Of a stretch of DNA of 6,582 bases, positions 5,373-6,582 are shown one piece after another (the first letter of the stretch is position 1; each line of letters begins with the position of its first letter). The position numbers and the translations under genes are program-made. Under the pieces are notes generated by a model, which had not been told where the DNA came from, did not search any database, and worked only from the letters and a program-made list of their open reading frames with translations. The DNA lies in contig SKVE01000050.1 in the NCBI GenBank assembly GCA_007129635.1, positions 1-6,582 on the forward strand, in the 5' to 3' direction. This DNA comes from Planctomycetaceae bacterium. Its GTDB lineage: Bacteria > Planctomycetota > Planctomycetia > Pirellulales > Pirellulaceae.

Positions 5373-6224
5373 CTAGAAGTCCTCGGACACCTGTTCGTGG
5401 AACCGAGAGATCAGATCCCAGGCTTCCGCCGCGGTTTCCGCGTAATGGAACAGTTCCAGGTCTTGGTCGGCGATCACCCCTTCGTCGCAGAGGAACTGAA
5501 AATCGATCACCCGGCTCCAGAAATCCTGCCCGAACAGCACGATCGGGATGGGTTGCATCCGCTGGGTTTGGCGGAGCGTCAGGGCATCGAACAATTCGTC
5601 CAGCGTCCCGAATCCACCGGGAAAGACCAGCAGACCTTTGGCTCGCATCAAAAAATGCATCTTGCGGATCGCGAAGTAGTGGAACAAGAAGCACAGCTCG
5701 GGGGTCACATAGGCGTTCGGCTGTTGTTCCTCTGGAAGGGTGATATTCAAGCCGATCGATTTGGCGCCCACATCAAAGGCTCCGCGATTGGCTGCCTCCA
5801 TGATCCCCGGACCGCCGCCGGTGACCACCACATAGTCGCATTTCCCCTCGTCCTGGCACGTCTGCGAGGCCAACTGACAGAACTCGCGAGCCGCGTCGTA
5901 ATAGTCCGCCTTGGCCAGAATCCGTTCAGCCCGCTGGACGGCTCGGCGACGAGGCGGGTCTTCCGGCATTTCGGCCAGTGCCTGCCGAGCTTTCAATAGC
6001 TTGCGTTCCGCCTCGGGTCGCTCGACGACCTGAGTCCCGCCGAAAACGACGATGGTCGACTGGATTTGATGGCGGTTCAGGTACAGTTCGACCTTTTGCA
6101 GTTCCAATTGGATCCGGACCGAGCGCATGTCCGCGTGCCGTAGCAACTGCGTATCCTCTTCCGCCAGACGATAACTGGGCGACGACAAAATGGCATCCAA
6201 CCGCTCTTGCTTCGTTCGATCCAC
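5373..6224 (-). CDS. LOG-family (TIGR00730-type) nucleotide-processing Rossmann protein
   Basis: This 283-residue protein carries both signatures of the LOG/lysine-decarboxylase-like family: GGGPGIMEAANRGA (136-149) and PGGFGTLDE (202-210), plus FAIRKMHF (184-191), which supplies the conserved Arg-Lys. Family members hydrolyse nucleoside 5'-monophosphates to base and ribose 5-phosphate (cytokinin-activating LOG enzymes, bacterial PpnN) and are cytosolic dimers. The old name lysine decarboxylase is misleading. It is longer than the ~190-residue plant LOG: an N-terminal ~130-residue part includes RSVRIQLELQKVE and STIVVFGGTQV (56-66), the first Rossmann strand. The start is GTG 6222-6224: AGGA lies 5 bases upstream, and the overlapping ATGs are in another frame. 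It lies 114 bases downstream of the RING-like gene on the same strand. The actual substrate is not evident. Confidence 0.92.
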   Translation of the reverse strand: MDRTKQERLDAILSSPSYRLAEEDTQLLRHADMRSVRIQLELQKVELYLNRHQIQSTIVVFGGTQVVERPEAERKLLKARQALAEMPEDPPRRRAVQRAERILAKADYYDAAREFCQLASQTCQDEGKCDYVVVTGGGPGIMEAANRGAFDVGAKSIGLNITLPEEQQPNAYVTPELCFLFHYFAIRKMHFLMRAKGLLVFPGGFGTLDELFDALTLRQTQRMQPIPIVLFGQDFWSRVIDFQFLCDEGVIADQDLELFHYAETAAEAWDLISRFHEQVSEDF

Positions 6225-6266
6225 ATCATTCCTTTCGCGAGAGGAAATGGCGGAAAAGGGCAGGTA

Positions 6267-6319
6267 CTTGACTCTTGGATCAGACTACCGCTGGCGACGG
6301 CTTTCGACAAGAGTCCAAG
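6267..6319. repeat. long-stem inverted repeat upstream of the LOG-family gene
   Basis: GACTCTTG (6270-6277) is the exact complement of CAAGAGTC (6308-6315). After a one-base bulge the stem continues CTT/AAG (6267-6269, 6317-6319), giving 11 pairs with a 30-base loop. It lies in the 114-base gap before the LOG-family start. No T-tract follows on the minus strand, so it may be a leader structure rather than a terminator. Confidence 0.45.
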
Positions 6320-6349
6320 GATCCGGGTCTTGTGCGGATCAATCCTTGG
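6315..6349 (-). terminator. hairpin over the stop codon of the RING-like gene
   Basis: On the minus strand CCAAGG (6349-6344) and ATCCG (6339-6335) pair with the contiguous CGGATCCTTGG (6325-6315), leaving a short bulge that contains part of the stop codon. It shares 6315-6319 with the repeat at 6267-6319, so the two stems exclude each other. No T-tract follows. It may slow or end transcription, or protect the mRNA 3' end. Confidence 0.3.
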
Positions 6350-6582
6350 TCCGCTTGGGAATCGCGACGGCTGGTCGAGGAATCTCGAAATGGATCTCGC
6401 CACACCCGAACACGCTGCAACGACCGACGTATTGCCAGCAGTCTCGGTGGTGGGGGGTCTTGCAATGGCAGCAGAAGACCAAGTCATCTACGATCGGTTC
6501 GCCGCAGATCTGACAGACGACATGCCCCAGCGGTTGAGCAACAGGTGGCTGGACGAAAGCGATGCCTTCGGTCGCCGAGAGA
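6339..6582 (-). CDS. prokaryotic RING-finger-like zinc protein, C-terminal part only
   Basis: The minus-strand frame is open from the right edge to TGA 6341-6339, giving 80 residues; the start lies outside. Visible residues 23-60 form a cross-brace zinc pattern: CQICGEP, then CCHCKTPHHRDCW, then CSVFGC (ligands C23, C26, C37, C40, H44 or H45, C48, C55, C60). The C-x2-C ... C-x2-C-x3-HH-x2-CW ... C-x4-C layout with the HHxxCW block matches the prokaryotic RING families (Prok-RING type) found in planctomycetes and other bacteria. These binuclear treble-clef domains relate to eukaryotic RING domains and are often joined to membrane or signalling modules. A Pro-rich stretch (VQPPVAQP) precedes the domain and a short IPRPAVAIPKRTKD tail follows. 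Whether it has E3-like or only structural function cannot be told from this fragment. Confidence 0.8.
   Translation of the reverse strand, partial: LSATEGIAFVQPPVAQPLGHVVCQICGEPIVDDLVFCCHCKTPHHRDCWQYVGRCSVFGCGEIHFEIPRPAVAIPKRTKD

Noticed and set aside
5397..5999. 200-codon plus-strand frame opposite the LOG-family gene
   Set aside because: Antisense shadow; the minus strand encodes both LOG-family signature motifs.
6190..6513. Frames on both strands across 6077-6513
   Set aside because: They run across the LOG-family start and the RING-like gene in wrong frames and have no motifs. The zinc-cluster frame is the real one.

Overview
The window looks like a piece of a planctomycete chromosome, most likely Pirellulaceae-like. 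I infer this from the protein types: a Dxs of the THHGVFD / GISESH kind, a prokaryotic RING-finger protein, a long LOG-family protein, a divergent FruK-like kinase and an unusual sigma-70 factor, in moderately GC-rich DNA with short AT-rich control regions. No rRNA, tRNA, CRISPR array or insertion sequence was seen.

Layout. (1) 2-1492, plus: the 3' three quarters of dxs, which makes DXP for isoprenoid synthesis; its start lies left of the window. (2) 1493-2118: 626 bases without a convincing protein gene. On the minus strand they hold a good -35/-10 pair (TTGACT-17-CATAAT) and, about 480 bases on, an intrinsic terminator with a T-tract; several hairpins lie between. This looks like an undescribed structured non-coding RNA. 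(3) 2119-3045, plus: a PfkB-family sugar(-phosphate) kinase with altered substrate motifs. Its leader has four alternating TTGAT/ATCAA segments and a Shine-Dalgarno sequence inside a perfect hairpin. (4) 3093-5155, minus: a tight three-gene operon with 3- and 2-base gaps: an HPF/RaiA-like ribosome-associated protein, then a sigma-70-family factor with no room for domain 3, then a membrane-anchored protein of unknown function. The AT-rich region upstream carries an 11-bp direct repeat with 22-bp phasing. (5) 5373-6224, minus: a LOG-family (TIGR00730-type) nucleotide-processing protein. (6) 6339-6582, minus: the C-terminal end of a prokaryotic RING-finger (Prok-RING-like) protein that runs off the right edge.

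How the parts may work together. dxs, the kinase and the LOG protein are metabolic genes with no obvious shared pathway. The HPF-like/sigma/membrane-protein operon is the most coherent unit. It pairs a probable ribosome-hibernation factor with an alternative sigma factor, which suggests a stress or growth-arrest module; that role is inference. The most novel candidates are the minus-strand RNA at about 1500-1988, the leader of the kinase gene, and the domain-3-less sigma factor, whose region 2.3 aromatic pair is replaced by His-Ala.
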